Below, in pieces: positions 32,401-42,879 of a stretch of 64,000 bases of DNA (position 1 is its first letter; each line of letters opens with the position of its first letter). The position numbers and the translations under genes are program-made. Source of the stretch: Symbiodinium natans (lineage: Eukaryota > Sar > Dinophyceae > Suessiales > Symbiodiniaceae); assembly GCA_905221605.1 (NCBI GenBank), contig CAJNDS010000337.1:62001-126000 (forward strand), given 5' to 3'. The notes under the pieces were generated by a model. The model saw only the letters and a program-made list of their open reading frames with translations, was not told the DNA's origin and ran no database searches.

Positions 32401-34165
32401 AGCTAGCATAGGCCTCGGACTTGAGAGTCTTGGGCGATCTTGTAGTCTTTGGTCTCGAGCCAAAAACCTGCCCAGTGCGAAAGTCGGACTCCATACGACG
32501 CCCTGCACACGCGGAAGGCATCACCCAACCTTCAGGACCGAAGTCAAGCACATCCACAGCTGCGTGCCCTGAGGGAAGAGTCGTCATGTTGCACTCTCCA
32601 TTCACTTTGCTGAAGGTGATCTTGTCTTTGCTTAGGTCAATGACTGAACCCAAGGCCCTCAAGAGACTAACCGGCAACAGCAATGGCACGTCTTCGGCTA
32701 CGACTGTCAGCTCAAGCACTCCTGGAACTCCACCGAGGCCGATGGGAACTTCGCACACGCCGACTGTTTTTGCTGCGCCTCCAACGCCGCGTGCCTGGGT
32801 GGCCTTGTCCGTCCAGCAGCCTTTTAGGCCTAGGGGCCTCAAAAGGTCCAGCAAACGAAGAAGGGCCGGACGACCCACCAGGCCTTCCTGAGCCGCAGTG
32901 TCCACCAGGCCGTGGCATCCCTGCGTAGTCACTCCCACGAAGAGCTCGCCCGCCATCGACTCGCCCGGCCTGTCGTTGAGGAACTGGCCGAAGGACAAGA
33001 AGGTGTTCGCTCCACCAGACCCGCCGTCCGTTCGGCCGGCCCAGTAGAAGGACCCTCGGCTTGCTCCCGGGCCCGACGATGACGAAGAGGTAGTCAGCGA
33101 TGGCCCCGCTCGGTGCCTACACTCCTTGCTCCAATGCCCGACTTCTCCGCAAGCCCGGCATCGAGTCCTAAGCTTGAGCTGCTCTATGTGCACTCTTCGT
33201 GACGTAGGCGACCCCTTCCATGCCGAGCCGCCTTTGCCGAAGGACTTGCTGCTCTGCTTGCCGGTGTTCTTGCCGTCCTTGTTGAAGAGCTTCTTGCCCC
33301 CTTTCTTGCCAAGGTTCGGCTGGTAGTACTGCCGGCCCTTTTGCTGTTCTTTGAGCTGCTGCCGAACATGTTGGTACGACGCCAAGGCTTCCATGACATC
33401 GCCTTCCTCGTACACCGCGTCCAGCTCGCCGTCTTCCAGGTACACGTAGTTCTCGTCTTCTTCGTCTTCCGCCTCCAGGTAGAACTCGGGCTCGCCATAG
33501 TGCTCGCGGTTCTCGTAGTACACCTCCTGGCCTTCGCCCTCTTCAGTCTCCGTCCAGAGCATCGCCTTGGACCCGGAGCTGCTCGAGTTGATGCGGTCAA
33601 GTCGCCTTAGGTTGGCGATCACCACATCCTTGGTGTAGTCGCCAGCCAACCACGTGACCACACGGGACTCCAGCTCTTTGTCCAAGTTCGCCTGCCGGAA
33701 CAGCAAGTATCCGGCAGCCTTCGCCGGAAGGTCCACGCCCTCGGCTTTGAGCTCCGCCAAGGCATGCGACGCGCGCACCAGGTAATCCGGGATGGACTCC
33801 TTGGCACCTCTAGCCTGGCCATAGAACACGCCCTCCATGGCCCTCGGCAACGCTGTCTCCACATACGGCTTAAAGTTGTCGTTGAGCACTTTCATCACCG
33901 TCTTGTAGCCGTCCGCATGCTGGAGCTCGGCCAGCGTCAAAGACGACACCGCCTCCCTTGCTGGCCCTGTGAGAGCTTGAACCAGCTTGATCGCCCTCTT
34001 CTCCTTGGGAATATCCGTCGTGGCCTCCCACAGCTCAAGATCTCGAAGCCAGGTCTTGAAAGAGACCTCTGGAGTGGAACCGTTCCAAGAAGGTGGGGGA
34101 TCTCTATCTCGGTAGACATATCCTCCAGGATCGCCTGAGGACTGTCCTTCCGAAGTAGATGGCAT
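29267..34165 (-). CDS. Copia Gag-protease-integrase ORF
   Basis: The first ATG is at 34165; the frame ends at 29267 (about 1,632 codons). Gag-like N-terminus: residues 1-200, with acidic and then Lys-rich linkers. CCHC zinc knuckle: about residues 336-349 (CRACGEVGHWSKEC). Aspartic protease motif: about residue 422, GLVDTAAQEG, with DTA in place of the usual DTG/DSG. Integrase zinc-binding motif near residues 1175-1205 (HRNLGH...CPTC). Integrase catalytic D, D and E lie in AIDLL, LLDQGREF and NGRCERHGG. From about 32150 to 31455 this frame is Gly/Arg-rich low-complexity sequence, while the +1 frame encodes a coherent coiled-coil segment. The true protein therefore probably leaves this frame at a G4 run near 32143 and returns near 31453. 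Products would act in the cytoplasmic particle and in nuclear integration. Confidence 0.92.
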   Translation of the reverse strand: MPSTSEGQSSGDPGGYVYRDRDPPPSWNGSTPEVSFKTWLRDLELWEATTDIPKEKRAIKLVQALTGPAREAVSSLTLAELQHADGYKTVMKVLNDNFKPYVETALPRAMEGVFYGQARGAKESIPDYLVRASHALAELKAEGVDLPAKAAGYLLFRQANLDKELESRVVTWLAGDYTKDVVIANLRRLDRINSSSSGSKAMLWTETEEGEGQEVYYENREHYGEPEFYLEAEDEEDENYVYLEDGELDAVYEEGDVMEALASYQHVRQQLKEQQKGRQYYQPNLGKKGGKKLFNKDGKNTGKQSSKSFGKGGSAWKGSPTSRRVHIEQLKLRTRCRACGEVGHWSKECRHRAGPSLTTSSSSSGPGASRGSFYWAGRTDGGSGGANTFLSFGQFLNDRPGESMAGELFVGVTTQGCHGLVDTAAQEGLVGRPALLRLLDLLRPLGLKGCWTDKATQARGVGGAAKTVGVCEVPIGLGGVPGVLELTVVAEDVPLLLPVSLLRALGSVIDLSKDKITFSKVNGECNMTTLPSGHAAVDVLDFGPEGWVMPSACAGRRMESDFRTGQVFGSRPKTTRSPKTLKSEAYASFACPAAAAAGAAAESMAASAESRQPAKARRPKLAGFVGQTLLAAGLGILANRGVTVALSSRARVAAAAQPDGYHFASDLDYEFGYQQGPDLQELPGRREARTVGFGERRADSRDWPLCSPSSAAQRRRQWTHELVPLQPVQGSMEAQPENSRSFDRPTGGDREPVEGEDPQPGGERSETTREANGPEAPGGDGKPDAAAGGRARQERRAADYAGLARGRVPGVREGGGERDRNGGSPVRDGPDYREPGAGNGLRVQESSALRAGDPTSSEHAALARNQERLGASRGHDEASSGHGEPVLRAHDDPTNPSGAATGRNVNVGQNIRSWDGTRVLQSAAPNMVRRWMAKPLPFLDDFVVVSKNGVLQRMDRQDVEGLRSLEDEEVYVVVKEPELYLEHQSDETKIDKAKSDQILEYLVGASAGVDAMTIDLKGVNQNAVWKDIESQGPKVIYLNKVASEQSSLACRIARHQWRKGRGFVISALGPLSSGLKNLKEATSEGTASYLLYRKKYQITNFKDAVKYAMAKGKPPRAEGAIMDYNLECFPGEVAEQDIFDELDLRPMDTVDERPEDSVVPVGEPTRQEKEAVMKLHRNLGHPSLADLVRTLKVSRTPDRIWRWAKDSFRCPTCAASRTPKAHRPAMVPRSYAPNTVVAIDLLQMPNWDASGQNWYLNMICLGTSFQMVEKLRSKEPVSVWAAFTRTWGRFLGMPQILLLDQGREFLGEFRDRCAELGVLLHVIGARAPHQNGRCERHGGLFKQMMEKAKWQNPPCSEDDLRLLTREVEAAKNRLFNRSGFSPAQRMLGQTARTNGELMSDDAIDPALVNHGEEVERVLAARRAAQKAFVETNLSEAAKHALRARNRVHRTFQPGEIVYIWRSWKDKGVLKPNWVGPGVVLMPEGANCYVNVLGRLWKVCNEHVREATSEEVRGVEAVHEVFQDLKERFKKSSSRLIEDHTGDPLPPGVSRGAIVREAGEDEVSAEGLHRGLPRVRIDEPETPVVPKTNSARRTSRSSATARNSSARSLSRASKASVGAGARGRDRGSRTPRS
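31453..32150 (-). other. Alternative-frame coiled-coil segment inside the copia polyprotein
   Basis: The +1 frame here encodes NWFHCNLCKARWKL, then a long charged helical stretch (LNLAENALKQQEKRMAQKH, LMQQLADERARSDEL, REGEYLEFERAVENVTAME). Entry fits one extra G in the GGGG near 32143; exit fits one missing base in the GGAA near 31453. The domain sits between protease and integrase, where canonical copia elements have only a linker. Confidence 0.7.
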
Positions 34166-34320
34166 CTTCACTCACTCGCTCTTGTAGATGTCGACGTGGC
34201 TGGGCTCGATCAGATACGTCACCACCTTCCCGCGGCTGATCGGTTAGAAGGCGAGGAGGGAAACAGCAGGCCCCTGGGACCGCCGGCTGCGACGCCACAC
34301 ACGCCGCCAAGAGCCACGCA

Positions 34321-34333
34321 GGCTCCGCTGCCA
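34321..34333 (-). promoter_or_regulatory. Candidate primer-binding site of the copia element
   Basis: On the element's strand TGGCAGCGGAGCC begins 2 bp after the LTR end. TGG pairs with the CCA tail of a tRNA, and the pattern resembles the initiator-Met sites (TGG...CAGAGC) of plant copia elements. The tRNA identity is inference. Confidence 0.55.
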
Positions 34334-34335
34334 AC

Positions 34336-34528
34336 TGACAGCGCCCACTTCGAATCTATGGCTCGGACTCAATTTTACGCACACTGCAAAGTCAGTAGCT
34401 TAAGGATCAAGAGGGCCCTCTGTGGGCCGAAAAGAAAGACCGCGGGTGATATGGCCAGGGAGGAAGCCTCCACTGATTTCAAGACCGCGGGTGATATGGC
34501 CAGGGAGGAAGCCTCCACTGATTTCACA
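34336..34528 (-). repeat. 5' LTR of the copia element
   Basis: 193 bp, with no difference from the 3' LTR seen on direct reading. Its first part on the element's strand holds a 45-bp tandem duplication (plus positions about 34437-34526), a typical place for promoter or enhancer signals in U3. Confidence 0.95.
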
Positions 34529-34529
34529 G

Positions 34530-35940
34530 TTGTGAAAGGACCCATGAGGACCTTTTTTCCCCCCCCCGGAAGTGTCAAAATAGCAATGCTGCCTCCAACC
34601 GGCCTCGGTTCGTTGCTGGTATTCGCTTTGCCTCTTGGCGAGTTGGTGCAGTAGCTGTGTGAGGCGGCGCACCACCGTGTACCACGGAGTCTCTCGCGTC
34701 ACACGCCCTCAGCAGCAGAAAGCAAGGGTCGCACCGAGTGTCGGTTCGTTGTTGCGTCTACTGTGCGCCTTGTAGATTTTCTGATACGTGTGAGTGGCTG
34801 CCAGCAGAAGTTGCTGGCTAGGGCAAAACGTAGACTTCTGCAGGCAAACGAGCCGTGACTCATCGTGAGACTGTCAAGAAAAGATGTATCCAAGCAGAAG
34901 GTATGCCCTGTCTCGCAGACATACGACGTCGCCTGTTCTGGTTCTGCCAGTTGGCCTTCTTGAACGACAAACGCACACTGCAATGACAAAAACGATTCAG
35001 GAGCCCTCATCTTGTGTGAGTAGCTCTCCGCAAACACTTCTGGAGCTCACGGCGTGGTGACCAGGATTTGAGGCAGCGACCCATTTCCAATCAACACCGC
35101 ACTCAGGCGCCGCACTGTTGACCTTCACACTCACTTTGCAGCTCTCCTTCCATAAACGCATCAGCTTGTGTAGTTGCTGCGCACATTTCAATTTGACGAC
35201 GCTCCAAGCCGTTGGCGCCCACTTCGCATGCGCATCGGTCTGCCTCAATTCTTGAAGAAAGTAACAGCATGCAGCATACTGTATACAAGTCACGCTTCAC
35301 CAAAAAAGTAGGTGCAGCGCATGCTCATGTGCGGTGCTCCAGGAAGCGTCGCGACCTCGATACAAGCTTCGTTGCTGAGATATTCTGCTTGTCACGGGTT
35401 TATATGCCGTTCGGACGGTACTTTTTGTGGATTACTGGGCGCTTGAAACTGATGAGTGTACAAGTCTTAACACACGGCAACTTCGAGTGTTGGCGTGGCG
35501 TGGACTAACGCTGCAATCTTGAGCTCTGTCCACTTGGGGATGCTTCCCCAATGTCAGCCTCTGACATACTAAGGCTTACTAAGGGCTGGAAGTGCAGTGT
35601 GAGACCCGACCGAGCTCCTTCCGTGCGTTCAGGTCGGCTGGACTGAAAAGACAAAAGTACATACTCCCTTTCACAAGTGCAATGCTCGAGTTCTCGGAAA
35701 CTTTATACAATCTTGTTCCAGCAGCTGCTTCATTGTGCTTCTTCTTTAGGATTCACAAGTCACGCGAAGACTGCGCGAAGATACGCAGTGGAACGAAGTG
35801 AAAACGCAAGGTCGGCCATGTCCCATTGGCCTGTTTGATGTGGTCATCTGCTCTCCCGTTTGTTTCGGGCTTAAATGGCCTCAAGCTTCCTGAGAGACAC
35901 CTTGCGGATCGTCCACGTATTGTGATATCGCTGTACTGCA
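34530..35940. other. Right flank of the retrotransposon, no recognised gene
   Basis: A T6C8 run lies at 34553-34567. No domain was recognised on either strand up to about 35.9 kb. Confidence 0.3.
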
Positions 35941-36130
35941 TCATCGTATGTGATTGTGCGCAAAGACATAGAAACAACACGACAGCATGGCCGCACCGAC
36001 TTGCTGCAGACTGGCACTTGCTGGCTCCTGCAGACCCGTGCGGACTGCCCACAGACTGCGAAGGATGTTCAGCAAAGACAGTTTCATGTTTTGGTCAGCG
36101 TTTGCATTCGAAGCTGACACAGCACAAACC

Positions 36131-36293
36131 CAATGTCCATCCCTTGTAGAATATAACCTCATCAGTAGGGATAAACCGTATATCATCTAGGATTGCTGGG
36201 TGGAACACCTTCCCGTCAGCGCGCCTGAAGCCATTGAATCTCACACACATCGAGATTTCAGCTGATCCCACCGAAGCAGATGAGCTGTCCACT
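36131..36293 (-). CDS. Unrecognised exon
   Basis: After a TTAG acceptor-like site, the minus frame reads SSSASVGSAEISMCVRFNG, then RADGKVFHPAILDDIRFIPT and DEVIFYKG, with coding-like composition. The stretch at 35940-36060 on the same strand may hold a further exon. No family was recognised. Confidence 0.4.
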
Positions 36294-37059
36294 CTAAGTC
36301 ACCAGAGCTTCCGATCATTCCACTGCCACTGGCACTGCCTGACAGACTCTGCACCAGGAGAAACCGCAGCAAAAACTGCAGAGAAGTTTGTCTTCGCCTC
36401 TTTTTGCAAATGGTAGCCCCCGGGAAATGTCTCTCTTGGCATCTTGTAATCTGGAAGTCAGGATCGGACTTTGATTTACCTGCCATTCTCAGAACTTGAA
36501 GCAGAAACTGGCCATACAACAATTCAGGCCAGGGAGGCACGAATACAAACCAAAATAAAGATCTCAAGGAATCGAAGCCTTTCAGGAGAGCAACAACAAT
36601 TCTTCATGGTCGGCTCATCCTTTGGACGCTTACCGGCCTGTTGCAAAGCTCACCCTTCTCCGTTGGAGTGGTGCTAGCCTCCACCTGCAAATGAGATCTG
36701 AGCACACTCTTCCGAACACGATGTATATAATACCTGACAAAGTTGACATGATTGATTGATTGATTGACTGCCTGTGGGCGCGAACGCCCTTGCGTTTGCA
36801 AGGCAACAGAGGCTGCCCCAAGCTGTACAAAGTTGACAAAACGGCTTTTGTTTTGTTCTACTTACAACTCGCTGCGCCTCGAGTGCGAGGCCTGGTCCAA
36901 GCGGTGCTCCAGCACGACTGAACAAGGCCTCGCAGCCCATGTAGCACTGCGTGTGGCACGAGAAGCCATTATCGGCAAACATCAGCTGTCCAGGGCAAGG
37001 GGACAGCTGCTGCAAGTGAGCAAGTGCCCCTAGGCGCCCACTCAAAGGTCGCCCAATAT

Positions 37060-37372
37060 GCAAGTTGTAGCAGCGCAGACTTTTCCATGTTTTCCGGGTT
37101 GCGCAAGAGCCGAGAGACACCAGACTCTTGGCTTCTAATTCTTCAGCTGTCAGCGGCTTTGGCCTCCAAAGTGTTCTGTCAAGGTAACACACATAGAAGG
37201 CAACCGAAGGCACTGCTCCGGCTTTGCTCGGGTCTGCACCAAAAAGCGGACTCCAATGCAAACTGCAGACTGCCCCACCTCGTCCTTGCGTGAAGTCTAG
37301 AAGCGAATGTGGCTGCACAGCACATGCCCGCATTATGGCTTTGTAGGCTTTGAAAGATTCTACTCTAGCCAT
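37060..37372 (-). CDS. Unrecognised exon with possible start codon
   Basis: ATG at 37372 followed by MARVESFKAYKAIMRACAV, FTQGRGGAVCSLHWSPLFG, AFYVCYLDRTLWRPKPL and TAEELEAKSLVSLG. The frame stays open to 36674, but the later part looks like intron. No domain was recognised. Confidence 0.4.
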
Positions 37373-37399
37373 TTGAGCGGACACAACGTCCAGTCCTCA

Positions 37400-40250
37400 C
37401 TGAGATTTGCAGATAAGCTGCAAAAGTCATCAGTGCCTGGCACGAGACAAGAGGACTGATCGAACTGCCGGAGCATCTTCAACGAGGGTTCAGTGTGGAG
37501 AAAGTCGCCATGTCTTATCAACAAACGCTATATTGTGCGCTCGTGACTGTTTTGTGCAGCATCTTGCAGCATCTGCATGGGCCTCCAAAAATGGGGTCAA
37601 AAGGGCCCTGGATGGTGCGGCCCACTGCGAGCTCGTACTTGGACTGAGCAAAAGACGGCTTTTTCTCGAAACGCTTCACATCCCATCCAATCAGGCTTCC
37701 TTCCTACAAGTAGAATCTTTCGCCTGTCCCACATCTGTCCCAAATTCCTCTTCTTTTGCCATGTGTGGCTTGTCCAATCTCATGGTTTCGACGCATGGCC
37801 ATCCGACGCCCTCCAGCACCCTCCAACAACTTCCACCAGGCGACTGCCACGGTGTGCGCCCTCGATGCAGCCTCGACCGAAAAACTCGCACGCACGCCGC
37901 TGCACCATCGGCTTGGCGCGTCTTTCGAGTCGTTCGAAAGCAAACCGGCAAACCGACAAAGATCGCCCCTCACACCCCTGGCGCCCTCTAATTATTCCCA
38001 TTGGCCACGGCATTGATCCTAAACACTGGAACACTGGAACACGGCAGGCCGCAGCGAAGCACTCTGCTTCGCCTTGCGCTTCCCAAAGCCCCAAGCCCTA
38101 CACTTATATCGCAAGCCAAGACAGGGAGGGTGGAGGACCCAATCCTTGCAGAATGCTTGCAGAATGCCTGAGGCAAAGTGAATGTGCCATACTGACTGGG
38201 GTGTCCTGAGAAGTGCACATTGGTGCCTTGACATGGAATGACTCAACATGCTTTGCGAGCAGTCGAGCCAGTTTTACTCACGTTTTTCTCAACAGCACAG
38301 GCCCGAACCCAGGGCATGTCCAGCGGGTGTGCCAAGTAGAGCGAACAACTATCCTGCGTGCGCGAGAGATCACAAGCAAAATGCGGCGCGTTCGGCGTTC
38401 ACCCCATTCCAGCCTCAGCCTGAGCATGGATTGCACCTAGGCGTAGGCCAAAAAGGCACTGTTCAAAACTTCTAAACATCTGTCAGCAGAGCGACCATTT
38501 GGGAAGAAGCGGAAGCACAGGTCGTGCAGATGACCAACACCGGGCACTTCAAGATTGAAGCGTGGCGACTCTATGGCTTCTCCTTCACAGCATCATACGG
38601 CTGCTACGCGCCATTGAAAAAGGAGCAGCGACTATAGAACCAACAAGCATAAGTTGGCCAAGGCTCCCTTTGGAAAAGACGCTTTCAACGCAAAGGCATC
38701 TCTAATGAGCCTTGGAGCATGGGAAGGGTCATGCCAACGAACGGGTTATGGATGCCTGGGCCTGGAACCTCCAAGGTTCCTTGCTAAAGCTTGGTGAGGC
38801 ATCGATAGGCCCCAGGAGTCTCAGGCGTCTGAGGCATTTTCATCCGACCTGCCGTATCCAATTTCTTGCCTGAATGAACTTCCAACCTCAGCACTCCCCC
38901 CTAAACATATCTTGGGAACGTTGCCTGTCTAGCTGGAGGTTTCAGGCCGACAAAGAATAGCGGGCGCTTCGAGCTCTTCGACCTGTGATGTCACATTCTC
39001 CGATGTCTGTCGCTGCGCCGAGAGGCAAAGAAAGCCACCGCCGACCTTCCCCCAAGCCCAAACTAGAAAGCAGAGACAGCAGGGCAGCATGGTGTCTGAT
39101 CTCCATACCTTGAGGTTTGGGCCATATAGAGGGATCCTGGCGAAATCGGTGTGCGCCCCCAGATGCTCTCCAAAAGCGATACAGTGTGGCAGACGTTCCA
39201 CTAAGTTGCACGCAATTACAGCACACCCGTCCCTCAATGCAATACGCCGCAAGATGCAAGAAAAACAACATCGGCACGAGCCACACATGGATAAATTTTA
39301 CAAAGCAACGGAAACGTCGGTCACTCAAACTGAAGGAGACTCGACTTGACGGTTGGCTCTGACCAACATGCACGGCAAAACGTACGGCTCACAAGGCTTG
39401 CACCTTGAGCGATCACTTCGAAGTTTGTGTCGTTCTCCTCACCTACTTGAATAGCTTTCTGTTCGTGGTAACAATAACCAAGACCCCGGGAAGGAAGGAG
39501 GCTCTTTTGTGACATCTGCACTTGTGACGTCCTGAGAGAAATGAAGCTTCGGAGATCTCCAAAGTGTCCCAACGCGTCTCTTCTATCGTTCAAGGGTTTA
39601 TGCAGCGTTCAAGGATCTAGCGCCTCAAGGTTTCGGAGCCCACGAAAGATCTTCTTTTGGGGCTTACGGTCCCACGCCACATGTCCATTTGCAGATAAGG
39701 GCTTCCATCTCCTTCTGAAAACCCCCCGATGCCGGAGGGGTCGGCATCAGTGAAATCCCGACGAGCTTTCCTACAGCATGCCCAACCCACCCTTACCCCA
39801 TCTCGAATGTGAGATGTCACTCAGTAGTGACACGATGCAGATTTCGCAAGTAACCCCTCTGCCCCCGAAAATAGTTGCTGTGTTGTGCTGCTCTTCGTCT
39901 GGTGGTTGCATGAGCACGGATGCACGGTGATCCTCCTCTGCAAGAGTAGTATCAGCACTCTAGGCTAAGGGCCACTCCGCTCTGTCCGAATACACCTGCC
40001 GAATGCGTGTGCAAGACAACACCCAGACTGAAAACACAAAGAAAAACAACCAAGTCTAGCCTGCAGATCACTGCGTTCCTCTCAAGAAGACACCAGTTGA
40101 ACTGCACCACAACCGCATGACTGCCCGAGTACTGCACGCAATCTGAATCAAACTGACAGCAAGGCAATCCTGTGGTCGCCCACTCTGGAACCTTGGAGGG
40201 CACATGAGGAAGTGAGCAGCCAAAAGCAGCCTCCCGTGCAACGAATGACT
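37400..40250. other. Stretch with no confident gene
   Basis: The longest frame is plus 37577-38209 (210 codons), Ser/Arg/Pro-rich and without domain; the minus strand has short coding-like pieces (for example 37860-37710, HMAKEEEFGTDVGQAKDST, and about 39480-39330, QVGEENDTNFEVIAQG). These may be single exons of an unrecognised gene. Confidence 0.25.
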
Positions 40251-40254
40251 GATA

Positions 40255-40467
40255 ATGACTGAGCCTTTCGATCCAGGAAGCCTTTTCTCTGACTCTGCGG
40301 CTGGCGAAGTCGATGAGAAACAGCCCGTTGCCTACGCATCAGACCCACGACTACCGACAGAGCCTGACGCTACCTACAAGCATACTGCTAGGAAGCTGAA
40401 TGCATCGCTGTTCCTAGGCCTTTTGCCGTCAGTCGAAGTCGAAGGGAAGGGGGGAAAGCGGGCTTAA
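40255..40467 (+). CDS. Small hypothetical ORF
   Basis: ATG at 40255, 70 codons, stop at 40467 (MTEPFDPGSLFSDSAAGEVD, then DPRLPTEPDATYKHTARKL). It is hydrophilic and coding-like, one of few plus-strand candidates. No family was recognised; chance is possible. Confidence 0.3.
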   Translation: MTEPFDPGSLFSDSAAGEVDEKQPVAYASDPRLPTEPDATYKHTARKLNASLFLGLLPSVEVEGKGGKRA

Positions 40468-40869
40468 GGCCAGCTTTGTGAACTAGAGAGGACGAGTTCT
40501 GAGTACAAAAGCACCGTCACAGAGCTCAGTCATGAGACCATGACCCAGGTCTCTCGACATGCCTTCACACCATCGTTTGTTGCCCATCTTTTTTGTGGTT
40601 CTTAGTGATTCTTCCACACAATTCCCCGAAGCCGACTTCGCGTGCTCTGTTCGCCCGCCCTGCGGCGAGACCCTTGACATGTGTCCGTGCGTGCAACCGA
40701 CGCGTCTAGATGTTCACGAACAGCCTGGAAAGTCCAGCCGCGATGGTCTTGATAATGTTCGTTGATGCTCTCTGAAGCTATGTGCCCAACATTGACCACG
40801 GTTGCCCCCTGCCTCTTTGAGTGGCCTTGTCCCCCGCATCTCGCTGATTTCCGAATCATGTTTCGCCAG

Positions 40870-42600
40870 CATCTCGGCCTTCTCCAATCACAATGTAATC
40901 ACTAAAAAGAAACGGAAGGCCTTTGTATAGGCTCTTCATGCATGCACAGCAGATGGCACAGCGGAGGGCACAGCCGCGAACCTGACGTTCCAAGGCTTCT
41001 TTGACAAGCTGAGCCTCAGAACTTATCAGAACTTCCAATAAGGGACAGCGCAAGTCATGCCATGTCACGATATGTCACGCGCCTCCCCATCTCCAAGAGT
41101 CTCAGTCATGTGGGCCCGTCGATGTGCCTGCTACCACAATTTGCATCAGACACACACATCTCCCTTTTCCACAACTTGCGCTACAAATTTACACAGAACT
41201 CCGCCTCTGGATCCTGCTCATGTTTGACAGTCCAGTCACACAGCTCTTCCACTTTCTGTCGAGCTTCCTGATCCGCCCACACGTCTGACGCAGTCACCAG
41301 TGGCAGCATGATGCAGCATGGCGCATGGCACCAGTGGCCGTGCTCCTCCAAGCCTCTGTGTGCGGCTGCGGTTTGCTCCTTGAATCGCGCAAATCGCAGG
41401 ATCTGCAGACATCTCAAAGTATCTCAAACTCTTGGCAGATGGGGCTCAGCATGGCTCAGCATGGCTCAGCATGGCTCAGGAAGCCTGGAAGTTCTGGACA
41501 GCATCTGCCAATGGCTCCGTCCTCCGGGAATGCTCAGCGCGTAGCTCTATGCACGGTAATTCCACAGCTCAGCTCTGTTGACTCAACTGTGTGTGCACCA
41601 GCGCACCCAAGCGGGCGTAGCCCAAACGTGGTCCTGGAAACAACGTCCAGAAGCTCAGACTTTCGCAACTCCGACATAGCCTTCCATTCGGTCACTGTCA
41701 TTGCCCGACCAGAGCCATTTGAAAGAAGCATCATTTGGAGTCAGTTTGGAAAACTGCCTCGAGGAGCACTGAATGAATTGCCCTCACGTTGAGCTCGCCT
41801 TCAGATCCTTCACCTCATCTCTGAGGTTGCTGACTTGAGCTTCCAAGTCCTGCGGGCACGCGCTGGAACATGAAAACTATGTATAAAAATGAAAGCTTAC
41901 TCTGTATGTCTCTGCATGTCTCTGTATGTGTAGCTTCGGCGAGATCTAAGTCGTTCAGATCCCAGTGGCTAGCAGTGGCTGCACCACGGATCTCTCATGC
42001 CACCTGACATTTCTCAAGTAGCATTGGTGTCGACACGTACGCTCTCTCGCTGCTCAGAAGTGAATTCATCACCATTAAGCAAACGCGATGCAATCGAATC
42101 ACCTGACAAAGTGGCGTTGCTTCTCTTAAGACTCTTGCCCAGCCAAGAGAATACAGTGGCCAAAGCAGCTTAACATGGTGGAACCTAGCTTGGCGAATGG
42201 ATGTTTCGGTACAGTTTCATACAGTTTCTGTGTTGAAGGTTAACGGCAGCATTGTGGCGAGGCACGCGGTTCGAATAACAAAACCCCAACACTCAGGTCC
42301 TGGAGAGGTCCAAGCGCCCTCGCCAGTCGCAAGGCCAAGTCCTAAGAGCTCAAGATGGCTCAAGTGCCCATGTCTACCCCAAAATCGACTCAGCCTCCTC
42401 TTGCCCTCCATCTACTCGCAGTTTGTGTTCTTGAAACGCCACTGCCCACACATCCTGACGCGCAGTGCATCTTACGATTTTAAGTGTGGCAAGGCTGCTG
42501 ATGCTTCTTTCGGAACGAAAAGTGCACAGCTCGCCTCCAATGCCTTCACACGATCCTCCAGCTTCATTTCGGCACGGCGAGGTACGGCAACTCAGCACAC
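40870..42600 (-). CDS. Unrecognised multi-exon gene with coiled-coil exons
   Basis: The best exon is 41849-41788 (62 bp) between a CAG acceptor and a GTGAGG donor, encoding heptads DLEAQVSNLRDEVKDLKASS. A similar helical piece lies at about 42567-42480 (MKLEDRVKALEASCALFVPK). Further coding-like pieces are 41690-41540 (MTVTEWKAMSELRKSELLD), 41300-41181 (ASDVWADQEARQKVEELCDW) and 41068-40870 (LEVLISSEAQLVKEALERQ). The order suggests a single minus-strand gene for a coiled-coil protein, but joins are unresolved. Confidence 0.4.
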
Positions 42601-42675
42601 ATGACTGAGAAATACACGTCACACAGAGCTTCACACAGAGCCTCACACAGAGCTTCACACAGAGCTTCACAAGTA
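42600..42675. repeat. CACACAGAGCTT tandem
   Basis: About four to five consecutive copies of a 12-bp unit CACACAGAGCTT with one variant. It lies between putative exons, as several short tandems in this window do. Confidence 0.8.
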
Positions 42676-42879
42676 CAAAGATGCCCGGGACGGTAAGATG
42701 CGCGCATTTCAGTTACAGCACCGCGCGACCATGGCAAGGCGGTAGCCATTTACAGCATCCCTAACAGCACCTACTTGTGCTCAAAGCTATTCAGGCTAAT
42801 GCTAATGCGAGCAATGTTCTACTCGGCATGTAGCATATGAAATGAGAGAATGGGATCCTGATATATCCTGATCGCATGA

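Larger units (their letters stand above)
26664..34528 (-). mobile_element. Ty1/copia LTR retrotransposon, full length (7,865 bp)
   Basis: Two identical 193-bp LTRs (26664-26856 and 34336-34528) flank a minus-strand gag-pol region. LTRs read TG...CA on the element's strand. Flanking bases give a 4-bp target duplication (GTTG at 26660-26663 and 34529-34532), or 5 bp if the terminal base is shared. A primer-binding-like site starts 2 bp inside the 5' LTR. Domain order Gag, zinc knuckle, protease, integrase, RT, RNase H (integrase before RT) is diagnostic of copia. The reading frame changes three times, each at or next to a short homopolymer. Identical LTRs mean very recent insertion, so the copy is either intact apart from assembly errors or only just inactivated. 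Confidence 0.95.

Noticed and set aside
31450-32508. A separate host gene inside the retrotransposon
   Set aside because: The open frame joins the polyprotein on both sides by single-base shifts, so it is better read as part of the element.
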